A DNA stretch of 59,324 nt from a virus, in IMG/VR virus record IMGVR_UViG_3300033571_016365, positions 1 through 59,324 of that record; one strand, 5' to 3'. Position 1 is the first letter of the stretch. Each line of letters starts with the position of its first letter. The notes below the pieces were generated by a model. That model had not been told where the DNA came from. It saw only the letters and a list, made by a program, of their open reading frames with translations, and searched no databases. Made by a program: the position numbers and the translations under genes. Shown here one piece after another: positions 10,701 through 18,333 of this stretch.

Positions 10701-13098
10701 CTGCTTGATATAATGCAGAATCTAGAGCATTAGATGCTTTTTGAATAATAAAACCAGAAGATAAATCTGAAGAATTTTCTGATTCTTTTGGTATTACTAT
10801 TCTTACTCTATAAAGTTTATCTTTATTAAATCTAGAGTCAACTTTTCTAGTAAAGAATGAACCTGGAGCAGTAACTCCAATTAGATTTAAAAAGAAGTCA
10901 GTTGCGCCAGAACCTACTGAGTTTACTCCAACATACCAATTTAAAGCAGTTTCATCCCATTGAACAGGACTTCCAACATCACCAGAATTTTTTTCAGAAA
11001 TTCTACTAACAAATTTTAAATTTGATGTAGTTAATCCTACGCTATTTTTTATATCTATTGGTGCAGTATTTGTTTCTGCATTAAGAGAATTTGAGTATAA
11101 CCTAACTCCAGTTCCTCCAGTCAATCTTAAATTATAAAGTTTATCTGCTACTATTCCATCTGGAAGTTCTCCAGTACCAGAAATAATTTTACCAGATATG
11201 CCTGTAGATATTCCAGATACACTAGAAAGTGTAATAATATTTGTATCTGCATCAATTCCAGTTACATCATATTCAGATTTATAACTTGGACTTATAGGAA
11301 TAGAATATTGATCATTTGCTCTCTTAAATGATATAGTATCATTTTGCTTACCACCAATAACAAAATTTCTAACATTGTTTGGAGGTGGATCTAATAGATC
11401 AATATATCCCTTCAGATATACTCTAGTGTTTTGATTTGAAGGTGCTTTTGTTGATGTTAAGGTAGCATCTATATCAATATATCTAACATCACTTTCAATT
11501 GATGAGATATCTTTTGGCGGGATAATGTGAGTTATGTATGCATGATTATCTTTTGCTAAAACAATATCTTTGAATCCAGTTGAGAATAAAGATATAGCTC
11601 CAAAGTTAGAGTTAGAGTTTGTAATTGATTGATCACCACCACTTTCAGTTACAAACTGTTTGGCATAACCAATAGCAAAAATAGATACACACTGAATGAA
11701 TGAATTATTGCTTGCCTTTACATGGTAACTTTCCCAAGATGGTCTATATTTTGCTCTAGATGATTGGTGAAGGAATTTATCCACACCATAATTTTCTTGG
11801 TAATTATATCCACCAACTGCTTCATCATATTCTACAAAAGCTCTATCATCTTTTTGTAGGGAAATTCCAGTAAATTGTGCAGTAACAACTGATTTAAATC
11901 CAGATACTTTAGAACCATCAGCATGAATACCATTCATGCCATAGACTGATTTCAAACTGCAATTGTATATGTATGGAGATGCAGATGATACTGTATCTGA
12001 AATTACCTTAACTGTTGCTCCAGAAACACTTGGATTTAGAGTTTGGGTAGGAACATTTGAAAGTAAATATGTAAACTCAGTTTCGCTAGTTACCTGGGCA
12101 ACAACATAATTTCCATTATACTCTAATTCACTTGTTGGACCTTCATCTTGCCCAAGACCAGAAAGTAAAATTGGCGTTAATGGAGAAAGACCATGAGGTG
12201 TTTGAGTCTGTACAGTAATTACATTAGTACCAGAAGTTCCATTTCCAGAAACTGCAGATATAATGCTAATTGAACCAAGACCCAACTCTCCAACGATTCT
12301 ATTTTCATCTACATTTGGTTGGAAGTTGGTAAATCCATCAATAATGCTTCTTCCAGATTGAGCACCATATGCTAGACTTAATTTATAGTAATATGCCTCT
12401 AAATCTGTATATCCAGTATCTACCCCATTCCTTACTAAAGTATTACTATCATCTGCATACTCAAATGCAGTTAATTTATGGTGAGAATAATTTGGTACTG
12501 AAGTATTTGTTGTATAGTTACTGTAAACTTTTCCTACTGGATCTCCATCAAAAATAGTAAATCCATAAATGTAACAAGCACCAGTAAGCCTAAAAATAGC
12601 AGCAGGAGCAATTAAATCATTGATAGGATTGGGGACAAACTTTGGTTTAATCTTAGTTTTTCTAAGATCCGTAGAAACAATAGATGTTCCCTTAGGTAAT
12701 ATTACTCCCCCATCTGCACTATTAAGTGTATATAATATATTTGCTGGGTCATCTAAATCAAAATTTGAAGAAATATTTAATTCAGATATAGTTTTTATGG
12801 AATTATTTACATCTCTCAAAACCTGATTTTGGTCTACATAAAATCCAGGTCTATTATCAATAAAATGAGTTCCTGGAGAAATTAAAATCGTAGTTTGATC
12901 AAATAGATCATTATTAGGTCCAGGTATATATGAGAATCTTGCTGCTTCAATTAAAGCTCTTTGAATCGTCTTAAATGGTCTAATTCTAGAGTTTCCTCTA
13001 TTTTCAATAGAATCTGAGGCATCTAATTCATTAGGATCTACATATAGAGTATTTCCATTTAAATTCTTCAAAAAATTCTCTAGTCTCGCTAAAGGCAT
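7705..13098 (-). CDS. 1797-aa tail fibre protein with C-terminal tail-collar domain
   Basis: The N-terminus (NGNTLYVDPNELDASDSIEN, then RPFKTIQRALIEAARFSY) is a pectin-lyase-like start seen in many cyanophage structural proteins. The middle holds PGSGYVNG and QGSGYLSG motifs (~1080 and ~1126). From about residue 1640 to the end it carries a phage tail-collar domain: GIIMWSG, GWALCDG, DLRERFIVGAG, PAHTHV and a final GGGGSHENRPPYYALAF. Collar domains are found in short and long tail fibre proteins (T4 gp12 type) and in receptor-binding tips. The gene begins the minus-strand fibre operon, behind a late motif at 13130-13137. It is far larger than T4 gp12, so orthology is not claimed. Host adhesion is inferred. 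Confidence 0.88.
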   Translation of the reverse strand: MPLARLENFLKNLNGNTLYVDPNELDASDSIENRGNSRIRPFKTIQRALIEAARFSYIPGPNNDLFDQTTILISPGTHFIDNRPGFYVDQNQVLRDVNNSIKTISELNISSNFDLDDPANILYTLNSADGGVILPKGTSIVSTDLRKTKIKPKFVPNPINDLIAPAAIFRLTGACYIYGFTIFDGDPVGKVYSNYTTNTSVPNYSHHKLTAFEYADDSNTLVRNGVDTGYTDLEAYYYKLSLAYGAQSGRSIIDGFTNFQPNVDENRIVGELGLGSISIISAVSGNGTSGTNVITVQTQTPHGLSPLTPILLSGLGQDEGPTSELEYNGNYVVAQVTSETEFTYLLSNVPTQTLNPSVSGATVKVISDTVSSASPYIYNCSLKSVYGMNGIHADGSKVSGFKSVVTAQFTGISLQKDDRAFVEYDEAVGGYNYQENYGVDKFLHQSSRAKYRPSWESYHVKASNNSFIQCVSIFAIGYAKQFVTESGGDQSITNSNSNFGAISLFSTGFKDIVLAKDNHAYITHIIPPKDISSIESDVRYIDIDATLTSTKAPSNQNTRVYLKGYIDLLDPPPNNVRNFVIGGKQNDTISFKRANDQYSIPISPSYKSEYDVTGIDADTNIITLSSVSGISTGISGKIISGTGELPDGIVADKLYNLRLTGGTGVRLYSNSLNAETNTAPIDIKNSVGLTTSNLKFVSRISEKNSGDVGSPVQWDETALNWYVGVNSVGSGATDFFLNLIGVTAPGSFFTRKVDSRFNKDKLYRVRIVIPKESENSSDLSSGFIIQKASNALDSALYQADSEQLVSSNPINQIRNDGAIVDAWYSSGTATIVTSKPHKLNVGDTIEVYNLKSTNEPTPVGLGTGTGYNGKFTVASVINEIRFTYTISRNPGTITLGTSAVATWLSERNCSQTSNYRVPPYTIYDANRTNLPYFVNKKIINDYQLYDIETIQEYVEGTSDGIYHVTLNAFKNTPTIVPFNTEQYKLSQSIEKLYPTQDLDNPIADPEGTISLASRKEIGTVTVNDVKKSVTKETLTSYLKDFNLTSKISGITTYYDSGVGIATVTTAISHGLGGIRRLTVTTPGSGYVNGLFYDVPLCGGSGSNATANIRVASNVVAEASIQNQGSGYLSGDLLRVRGIPGSTNDCFLTVSSVNYSASDTDTIQIIGCAKEQNNGTFVIQSVKSNTITYYNNNATPETPANAVSFLSGIGYQIRNSPDGSVYNALTDTTTITTQLPHSFAVGSKVIFDDAIGNPPEKIGISTISTVTGITTFTVKGDASDAVRVFGAGLLSNPKDTSITNENLNSRLFTILGGYKGAISQQISASVSNFLINDLYGLDKGDFIQINSEIMLITRISGGEVFVKRALFGTRAVAHENNSNIKKIKIVPIELRRNSIIRASGHTFEYTGFGPGNYSTGMPTNQDRILSDAEVLTSQSLNSRGGLVVYTGMNSDGEFYIGKTKFDAVTGKQIDVGLPEAESSNAATLDVVVANKVIINDELDGTTAAANLNKLTVSTDAFIVGITTVASTQDTTDPSNGALVVLGGVGIDKSVNIGENLKVIGTAGISSIRIGIASASTIDTSSQNLYLNSADGNVIVNDNLHVSDNIRVAGVSTFVSNVSAGASITSVGDIVAGSSAKFKGYGTIPINGIIMWSGSVATIPSGWALCDGTSGTPDLRERFIVGAGGDNPAVAGTVGYTPGTQGGLNSVTLDSTQIPAHTHVAISTTTTTISPANVLTDITTTSAARGAQGNTAIISITETSSATSATSTTDTTIQPNTGGGGSHENRPPYYALAFIMRTL

Positions 13099-13129
13099 TG
13101 TAGAGTATCCTGCTATTTTTCTTCTGTCT

Positions 13130-13137
13130 TATTTATC
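13130..13137 (-). promoter_or_regulatory. late promoter motif GATAAATA (minus)
   Basis: GATAAATA on the minus strand, 32 nt upstream of the 1797-aa gene start, in the 70-bp divergent region. It is back to back with a plus-strand copy. Confidence 0.6.
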
Positions 13138-13145
13138 AATAAATA
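13138..13145 (+). promoter_or_regulatory. late promoter motif AATAAATA (plus)
   Basis: AATAAATA on the plus strand, 23 nt upstream of the ATG at 13169. It directly abuts the minus-strand motif, forming a compact bidirectional late promoter. Confidence 0.6.
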
Positions 13146-13168
13146 CTGTTATCTAGATTTTGTAATTT

Positions 13169-13960
13169 ATGGCAATTAGCACTAGTACTGAAGCATTGAT
13201 ATCGTTATATCAACAAAAAGTAGAATCTGATACAGAGCAAATACAACAAGTAATATACACAGAAAACGGATTTACCTCTACACTATCTAATGGGGAAGAG
13301 TTTAGGTTATATGGAGTGCAAGAAACATTAGACTATTTTGATGCTCCAATTAAAAAAATAGATAATAAAATAGTTGAAATAAATGCAAAAATTGTAGGAC
13401 TTCAAAACACCATTTTAGATGTTGGGCAAACTGCTAATGATTGTGGTTGTGGAGGAGCTACAGGATTTAGCACTTCAGGAATATTTCCATTCACTTATAC
13501 TCCATTCTTTCTTGGTATTAATACAATCACTGTGTATGCAGATACTATTCCATACAGAGGATATTCATACACATCTCCAAATCCATTTGCAGAAATTAAT
13601 GGATCTTTAACATCTGTAAATGTAGGTATAGGAACTGAAGATTTGGTAGGACAATCTTCTCTTGGGGTCTATTATGGAAATGTTGGAATTGCAAGAACAA
13701 CTCTTCCAGTTTGTCCTGGAGTAACTGATTGTACTGGATATGCAACCTCAATAACAAATCTAACTTCTCAAATAACACCTCTTCAAACTGAAAGAAATGA
13801 TTTAATCACAAAAGTAAATTATTTGAAAAAAGAAAGGTCAAGATTTGAAATTAGAAAATATGGGTTTGATAGACAAAAAGAAGAATTAAATGCAGAAATT
13901 GCAACTAGCAATACTATTATAAGTTTCTTCCAAGACCCTGCTAATGAAGAATGGTTATAA
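13169..13960 (+). CDS. structural protein of unknown function with coiled-coil ends
   Basis: A 263-residue protein. The N-terminal ~90 residues contain a heptad-like helix (DAPIKKIDNKIVEINAKIVGLQ). A Gly/Cys stretch (NDCGCGGATGFS) and a beta-rich middle follow. The C-terminal ~70 residues are strongly charged and helical (TERNDLITKVNYLKKERSRF), which suggests a trimeric coiled coil. It is the only plus-strand gene between the fibre operon and the hub operon and has its own late motif. A virion role is inferred from the expression signal and neighbours. No family was recognised. Confidence 0.75.
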   Translation: MAISTSTEALISLYQQKVESDTEQIQQVIYTENGFTSTLSNGEEFRLYGVQETLDYFDAPIKKIDNKIVEINAKIVGLQNTILDVGQTANDCGCGGATGFSTSGIFPFTYTPFFLGINTITVYADTIPYRGYSYTSPNPFAEINGSLTSVNVGIGTEDLVGQSSLGVYYGNVGIARTTLPVCPGVTDCTGYATSITNLTSQITPLQTERNDLITKVNYLKKERSRFEIRKYGFDRQKEELNAEIATSNTIISFFQDPANEEWL

Positions 13961-13961
13961 A

Positions 13962-14006
13962 AACCCTACAGGCAATTTTTTCCTGGAGATTTTTCGAGGG
14001 TATTTT
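13962..14006 (+). terminator. possible terminator after plus-strand structural gene
   Basis: ACCCT at 13962-13966 can pair with AGGGT at 13996-14000, enclosing a CAGG/CCTG inner stem, and ATTTTT follows. The loop is long and T-rich, so this is weaker than the other terminators in the window. Confidence 0.35.
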
Positions 14007-14032
14007 TGGAATTAAAAGTTGATTTTAGTTTG

Positions 14033-14359
14033 CTACAATTCAATTAAATTTGCATGTATCATACGATGGCAGTTAGCACAAAGAACAACACACTTATCAA
14101 TTTCTTCTTGTAATTTTTGGTAAGAACAAGATTTCATAAGTTTACTTATGTGAGCATCTTTGATAGATGGGTCTTTGTGATGCAAATCCATCACAACTGA
14201 ATTGTATTCAACACCACAACAACAACAAGGTTTATTTTTTGCTTGTTGCACTATTTCTTTTCTTTTTATCCAACCAGTTTGTTGTGATTTTGGTTTGATA
14301 TTTTGTTGTGCCCAAATTTTTTGATATTCTTTTTGTTTATCTTTGTCTTTGTAAGGCAT
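14033..14359 (-). CDS. HNH endonuclease
   Basis: A 108-residue protein with a Lys/Gln-rich N-terminus and an HNH core: CCCCGV, then DLHHKDPSIKD (the His-His of the metal site), then CANCHRMIH. The two Cys pairs form the usual structural zinc knuckle. Small free-standing HNH proteins in T4-like phages are generally mobile homing nucleases. It lies between structural genes and tRNA-Leu, a typical insertion position. A late motif lies at 14382-14389. The cleavage target cannot be predicted. Confidence 0.88.
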   Translation of the reverse strand: MPYKDKDKQKEYQKIWAQQNIKPKSQQTGWIKRKEIVQQAKNKPCCCCGVEYNSVVMDLHHKDPSIKDAHISKLMKSCSYQKLQEEIDKCVVLCANCHRMIHANLIEL

Positions 14360-14381
14360 TAGGTTCCAGATAACTATTAGT

Positions 14382-14389
14382 TATTTATA
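14382..14389 (-). promoter_or_regulatory. late promoter motif TATAAATA
   Basis: TATAAATA on the minus strand, 23 nt upstream of the HNH gene start and 16 nt beyond the 3' end of tRNA-Leu. Confidence 0.55.
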
Positions 14390-14404
14390 ACCCATATTAC
14401 ACAA

Positions 14405-14487
14405 TAGGAACGGTCGGAATTGAACCGACAAGGGCAATGCCCGCGACATTTTAAGTGTCGTGTGTTTACCAATTTCACCACGCTCCC
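14405..14487 (-). tRNA. tRNA-Leu (anticodon UAA)
   Basis: Full cloverleaf of 83 nt. Acceptor stem GGGAGCG pairs with CGTTCCT (two G-U pairs), and the discriminator base is A. Anticodon stem CGACA/TGTCG encloses loop CTTAAAA, giving UAA. A long variable arm (CGGGC..GCCC) is present as expected for Leu, and the T arm is GTCGG/CCGAC with TTCAATT. CCA is not encoded. The tRNA reads UUA, a preferred codon in this AT-rich phage. Confidence 0.93.
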
Positions 14488-14492
14488 AGAAT

Positions 14493-14512
14493 GGAGAGGA
14501 AAAATCCTCTCC
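14493..14512 (-). other. 8-bp perfect hairpin just upstream of tRNA-Leu
   Basis: GGAGAGGA and TCCTCTCC pair perfectly around a 4-nt loop, 5 nt before the tRNA 5' end in the transcribed direction. There is no T-run after the stem, so it is more likely an RNA processing or stability element than a terminator. Confidence 0.4.
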
Positions 14513-14559
14513 AGCACTTCCTTCACACTAAAATATTATACCACAAACACCTTACCAAG

Positions 14560-14730
14560 TCAACCCTCATATACCAACTCACCACGAAGTTCTGCAAGTT
14601 TTGCTTGAGCAAATGCTTCAACACAAGTCCAAAAAGTTTCGCCACTCACCATATTTTCTTCACAGAAATGAGAGGCAACATCTTCAAGAATGCCATTGAG
14701 TTCATCAAGTTGGGTGCGATCAATCTGCAT
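14560..14730 (-). CDS. 56-aa acidic hypothetical protein
   Basis: The frame reads MQIDRTQLDELNGILEDVAS... and ends LRGELVYEG before TGA. It is helical and acidic, with one Cys and no membrane segment. It lies between the tail S74-chaperone gene and tRNA-Leu in the same direction. The start codon is part of an 8-bp inverted repeat (14729-14736 with 14752-14759) that could hide the ribosome site. Function is unknown. It is supported by coding-like composition and fit between neighbours. Confidence 0.6.
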   Translation of the reverse strand: MQIDRTQLDELNGILEDVASHFCEENMVSGETFWTCVEAFAQAKLAELRGELVYEG

Positions 14731-14767
14731 GGTAGGTACTGGTCTTGCTTACCCTACCATTATAGCA

Positions 14768-15463
14768 TCAAGGGCAGCACTCTGCCAACTTAGTGGACAG
14801 TTCCTGAACTGTCTGCTTCAAGGTATTGATTTGTTCTTGCTGCTCTTTAATTGCTTCTACTAACACTGCACTTAAATTTTCATAATAGATCATTTTATAT
14901 CCTTCAGAATTTTCTACTACTAATTCTGGTATTATTTTTTCCACTTCTTGAGCTATCATTCCAACTTCATGGTTGTTATTTTTAATTCTATCATATTCAA
15001 CTCCTTGAAGACTTAAAATCTTACTCAAAGAATTTTTAAGTGGAGTAATATTAGTTTTTAATCTACCATCAGAAACTAATCTGACTGCTGTACCATTTTC
15101 TGTTAATGACCCAATAACATCAAATTTACCAAAAAACTTTCCAAGTGGAGATGCTGCACTCCAACCAGGAGTTGCTTCAAATTTTTTGATAATAGCATCT
15201 GCCTTAATTCCAAGGTCTCCTTTCAACCCAAAAGAAGTACTAGTGCCAAATTTTAAATGTGCCCCAAAAGCATTAGATAATCCAAATGCATTATGTGTTC
15301 CAATTTGATTAGTTAATCCATTGAGTTGATTAATTCCTGTTGTTTGTAGTGCAAAAGGTCTAATTGGATCTAGACTTTGCCAAATGTCAACAGTAGCTAA
15401 AGGAGGTGCTGCTGCTAATCCAGCCTGCATCCCTTCTGTTTCTACGGTATTAATAATTGCCAT
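14768..15463 (-). CDS. tail protein with C-terminal peptidase S74 chaperone domain
   Basis: A 231-residue protein starting at ATG 15463 (MAIINTVETEG); the longer frame has no better start. Residues ~30-130 are rich in Gly, Phe and Leu (NAFGLSNAFGAHLKFG). The C-terminal ~100 residues match the intramolecular chaperone/auto-protease S74 domain of endosialidase-type spikes: SDGRLKTNITPL (catalytic Ser-Asp region), VGMIAQEVEKIIPELV, YENLSAVLVEAIKEQ and a terminal coiled coil. Such domains trimerise a fibre or spike and are then cleaved off. It is the last gene of the hub operon, 2 nt after the spike-like gene, which suggests a baseplate tip or side fibre. Confidence 0.85.
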   Translation of the reverse strand: MAIINTVETEGMQAGLAAAPPLATVDIWQSLDPIRPFALQTTGINQLNGLTNQIGTHNAFGLSNAFGAHLKFGTSTSFGLKGDLGIKADAIIKKFEATPGWSAASPLGKFFGKFDVIGSLTENGTAVRLVSDGRLKTNITPLKNSLSKILSLQGVEYDRIKNNNHEVGMIAQEVEKIIPELVVENSEGYKMIYYENLSAVLVEAIKEQQEQINTLKQTVQELSTKLAECCP

Positions 15464-15465
15464 AA

Positions 15466-16026
15466 TTAACAACCAGCATCAGGTAAAATAGTTTCTATAA
15501 TTTTTTCTACTAGTTCATTAAGACTAGTTGGAATTAATTTAGATCTAGGTTCTATGATGGTAACTCCACCAGTACCTCTAATGTATGTAGGACCTTTGCT
15601 TGAAAGTATCAGTTTATTTTTAGCACCAATTGCAATATTAGCAGCACATATTCTTACTGTGTCTGCTGCTTCTATCTCAATGTTATTAGAAGATCTAAAG
15701 ACCAAAGTTTGATCACTAGCAGAAGATTCAAACCTAATGACTCTTGCTGCTAATGTAAGTTCTCCATTTCTAGCATCAATTCTGATATTATTTCCTTGTA
15801 TATTTAATCCATCTTTAGAATTGCTATTAATATTATCAGATTCTCTTGCTGTAGGATTACTAGTTAACTCAAATCCACCATCATCAAATAATTTTAAATG
15901 AGCATTTGATGCTGAATGAAGTTCTACTTGTCTAGGTCTTTTTACTTTTGCACCTTTGTCTGATCCAATGAACAAAGATCCAAATCTAGAATCATTAAAT
16001 ACATATCCTGGTTGTGGTTCACTCAT
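15466..16026 (-). CDS. gp5 C-terminal-like beta-helix spike protein
   Basis: A 186-residue protein starting at ATG 16026 (MSEPQPGYVFNDSRFG), overlapping the gp5 stop by 8 nt. The middle shows short beta repeats (NIQGNNIRIDARNGELTL, NNIEIEAADTVRICA, NIAIGAKNKLILSSKG), as in the triple-stranded beta-helix of T4 gp5C, which forms the membrane-puncturing needle. In T4 this region is fused to gp5; here it is a separate gene directly after the gp5-like gene. The spike role is inferred from repeat character and adjacency. Confidence 0.65.
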   Translation of the reverse strand: MSEPQPGYVFNDSRFGSLFIGSDKGAKVKRPRQVELHSASNAHLKLFDDGGFELTSNPTARESDNINSNSKDGLNIQGNNIRIDARNGELTLAARVIRFESSASDQTLVFRSSNNIEIEAADTVRICAANIAIGAKNKLILSSKGPTYIRGTGGVTIIEPRSKLIPTSLNELVEKIIETILPDAGC

Positions 16027-18115
16027 GTTCTTCTGCACAAAGAATTACTTGTTCAACTTTTTGTCTATCAGTTTCTATAGACACGGGTTTTATAGGTCTA
16101 AACTCTAAAATTGGAAGTAAAGTAGCACCAAAACCATCCTCAGTATTTATTGTCAATTCTGGATAGACTCTAATTGCAGTTCCAGGATTTACTATGTTTA
16201 CTCCTATTATTCTACCATCAGGATCTGTTTTGGGATAAATTTCTACATCAGTATTACAAATTGAATTTGTTATTTTATCTGTAGTCTTGTAAGAAATTCC
16301 TGTATTTAAAACTATAACATCTTTAATAAATGCCACAACTTCATTACCATTTTCATCAACTGGATTTACATCACAAGGATCTACTTCAATCCCATCAGAT
16401 CCAGTAGCAGTTCCAGTTCCAGTAGAAACACTATCTGGTCCAATATACCCAGATCCTGGATATGTCATTACTATTGTATTAATTGATCCATTTGTACCTA
16501 ATGTAGAATATGCTCTTGCCCCAGATCCAGTTTCACAATTATCATCTATAGAAATATAAGGTGCTGATGTATATCCAGATCCTGGATCTAAAATATTAAC
16601 TCCAAGAATTTGTCCAAAAGTATCTACAATGACACTTCCTGAAGCACCAGATCCCCCTCCTCCAAATATAGTAACTTTAGGGAATCCACAATCAAGAATA
16701 GAAGCATCACAACCACCAACAATACTTAATCCAAAACCTAAACCAGAATTAAACTGCTCAATTGCCTCTGCGGTAACTCCTTCACCTACTCCAACAGAAC
16801 CCAACCAAATTTTAGATTGGGATGCTCCATCATTGAATAAATTTCTAACCCCTTGAGCAGGACTATAATTTAAAATTTTGGCAAAGTTAACATCACCCTT
16901 TGGAACATATCCTTTATTCATCTCATAATCAAAAACTGCTTGACACTCTGCATTCTCACAAGTTAAGAATGATAAAGCTAATCTTGCATACCCTATTGCC
17001 TTTCCAATATATGATGCAATTGTTCCAATCCCTTCCCCAAGAACTGAAGTGATTTCATCTAATGCTGGACCTATATTTTCCGCAATCTCATTAGCAAGAG
17101 ATTGCATAATACTTCCAATGAAACTTTCTGCTGCACAAAGTGGAATGGATACCACCTTTCCAATCATTCCAAACAGAAAATCAAACACAAATTTAAATAA
17201 TTTTTTAAGAATATTTTGAAAAAGGCACCAAATTCCATCTACTATTTTATCAGTAGCTATTTTTTTAATTAATATTAAATCTTTAGGAAGGAATCCTTCT
17301 ATAATACCCTTCAACTTATCATATATTTCTGAAATAATAGTGTCTCTTACTATTTTAATATAATTTGAAATGCCATCAGAAACTGCTGTTGCTATTTCAA
17401 AAATTAAAGATGGAATGTCTTGAATATAATTCAGAACTGGATTTATATAAGTATCTGCAAAATTAGTAACAGTGTTTAATATTTTTACGAATTTTCTTAA
17501 AGCTTGTGCTATTTTTCCAAAGATATCTTCACTACTCTTACATGAAGGAACTATAGTTACTACTTGACTCTCATTAGATGCTGCTGTTTTTTGTCTTTGT
17601 GTTTCTTTATTTTTTCCATCCTTATCAGTGATAGTTCCATCTGCATTTGGAATAGTTCCACTATCTCCAGGTGGTTTTCCAGTTTCTGCTACAACATTGC
17701 TTTGATTAGGTTGTGATCCTGGCTCTGCTTTAAATGGTTTAAACCCATTAGTTCCAACATTCCATCCATTTGGGTGAACAATAGTAGCTCCAGAAAAAAG
17801 AGCACCTATTACAACTGGTTGCTGACCATCTTCTCCATCAGCAAAAAATCCAATTACTGTCTCTGATCCTCTTGGGTTAAAACTTACTCCAGTACCACCT
17901 TCACCAGCACCCATGTTTAATGGTACTAAGACATGAGCCCAAGGGAGATCTTCATCTTTGACCAGACTAGCAGCATCAGGATGGTATCCAATAACTCTAA
18001 CCTTTACTTTATATCCGTTATCGGTATTTTTAAATTTAGTTACCTGACCGACAAACCACCTAAAAGAATCTTTACCAATAAAATTTGGATTAACTAAACT
18101 TTGTTCTAATAACAT
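16019..18115 (-). CDS. 5: gp5-like baseplate hub protein, no lysozyme domain
   Basis: A 698-residue protein. Residues ~15-115 form the gp5/VgrG-type OB fold (WFVGQVTKFKNTDNGYKVKV, DLPWAHVLVPLNMG, ETVIGFFADGEDGQQPVVIG). T4 gp5 next has a lysozyme domain; here no such motif is visible. Instead there is a Ser/Gly linker, a long hydrophobic helical region (~205-395) and a C-terminal section with ILDPGSGYTSAPYI and TYPGSGYIGPD motifs (~513 and ~553). It sits in the hub operon after the gp27-like gene, as expected for the T4 5-27 complex. The 1-nt TAATG overlap with the upstream 72-aa gene indicates coupling. Confidence 0.85.
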   Translation of the reverse strand: MLLEQSLVNPNFIGKDSFRWFVGQVTKFKNTDNGYKVKVRVIGYHPDAASLVKDEDLPWAHVLVPLNMGAGEGGTGVSFNPRGSETVIGFFADGEDGQQPVVIGALFSGATIVHPNGWNVGTNGFKPFKAEPGSQPNQSNVVAETGKPPGDSGTIPNADGTITDKDGKNKETQRQKTAASNESQVVTIVPSCKSSEDIFGKIAQALRKFVKILNTVTNFADTYINPVLNYIQDIPSLIFEIATAVSDGISNYIKIVRDTIISEIYDKLKGIIEGFLPKDLILIKKIATDKIVDGIWCLFQNILKKLFKFVFDFLFGMIGKVVSIPLCAAESFIGSIMQSLANEIAENIGPALDEITSVLGEGIGTIASYIGKAIGYARLALSFLTCENAECQAVFDYEMNKGYVPKGDVNFAKILNYSPAQGVRNLFNDGASQSKIWLGSVGVGEGVTAEAIEQFNSGLGFGLSIVGGCDASILDCGFPKVTIFGGGGSGASGSVIVDTFGQILGVNILDPGSGYTSAPYISIDDNCETGSGARAYSTLGTNGSINTIVMTYPGSGYIGPDSVSTGTGTATGSDGIEVDPCDVNPVDENGNEVVAFIKDVIVLNTGISYKTTDKITNSICNTDVEIYPKTDPDGRIIGVNIVNPGTAIRVYPELTINTEDGFGATLLPILEFRPIKPVSIETDRQKVEQVILCAEEHE

Positions 18116-18333
18116 TATAGATCGTAAATTTTACATTCTAGTGAACCTGGATTGTCATTACAATATAATTCAAAGGGGGTTGGATCATGATCATCATTTG
18201 GATGAGTCACTCTATATCTATTGAGTTCATCCAACTCACTTTCAAGATGCCTTTTTCTTTGAGAATTTATCAAAGGATCCGAAAGTTGTTTAATGTCCTG
18301 ATCTATGTGATCTTGAATTGATTTGTGATTCAT
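18115..18333 (-). CDS. 72-aa hypothetical protein in hub operon
   Basis: MNHKSIQDHIDQDIKQLSDPLI... is highly charged and helical in its N-terminal half, with a C-terminal Cys pair (ELYCNDNPGSLECKIYDL). It overlaps the gp27-like gene by 4 nt (ATGA) and the gp5-like gene by 1 nt. The tight coupling suggests a small hub or chaperone component. No family was recognised. Confidence 0.7.
   Translation of the reverse strand: MNHKSIQDHIDQDIKQLSDPLINSQRKRHLESELDELNRYRVTHPNDDHDPTPFELYCNDNPGSLECKIYDL

Noticed and set aside
14405-14487. tRNA as phage integration (attachment) site
   Set aside because: There is no integrase gene or tRNA-end duplication in the window. T4-like cyanophages are lytic.
16629-16856. 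75-aa plus-strand Pro-rich frame inside gp5
   Set aside because: It is a shadow of the gp5 PGSGY and Gly-rich region on the other strand, without a ribosome site.
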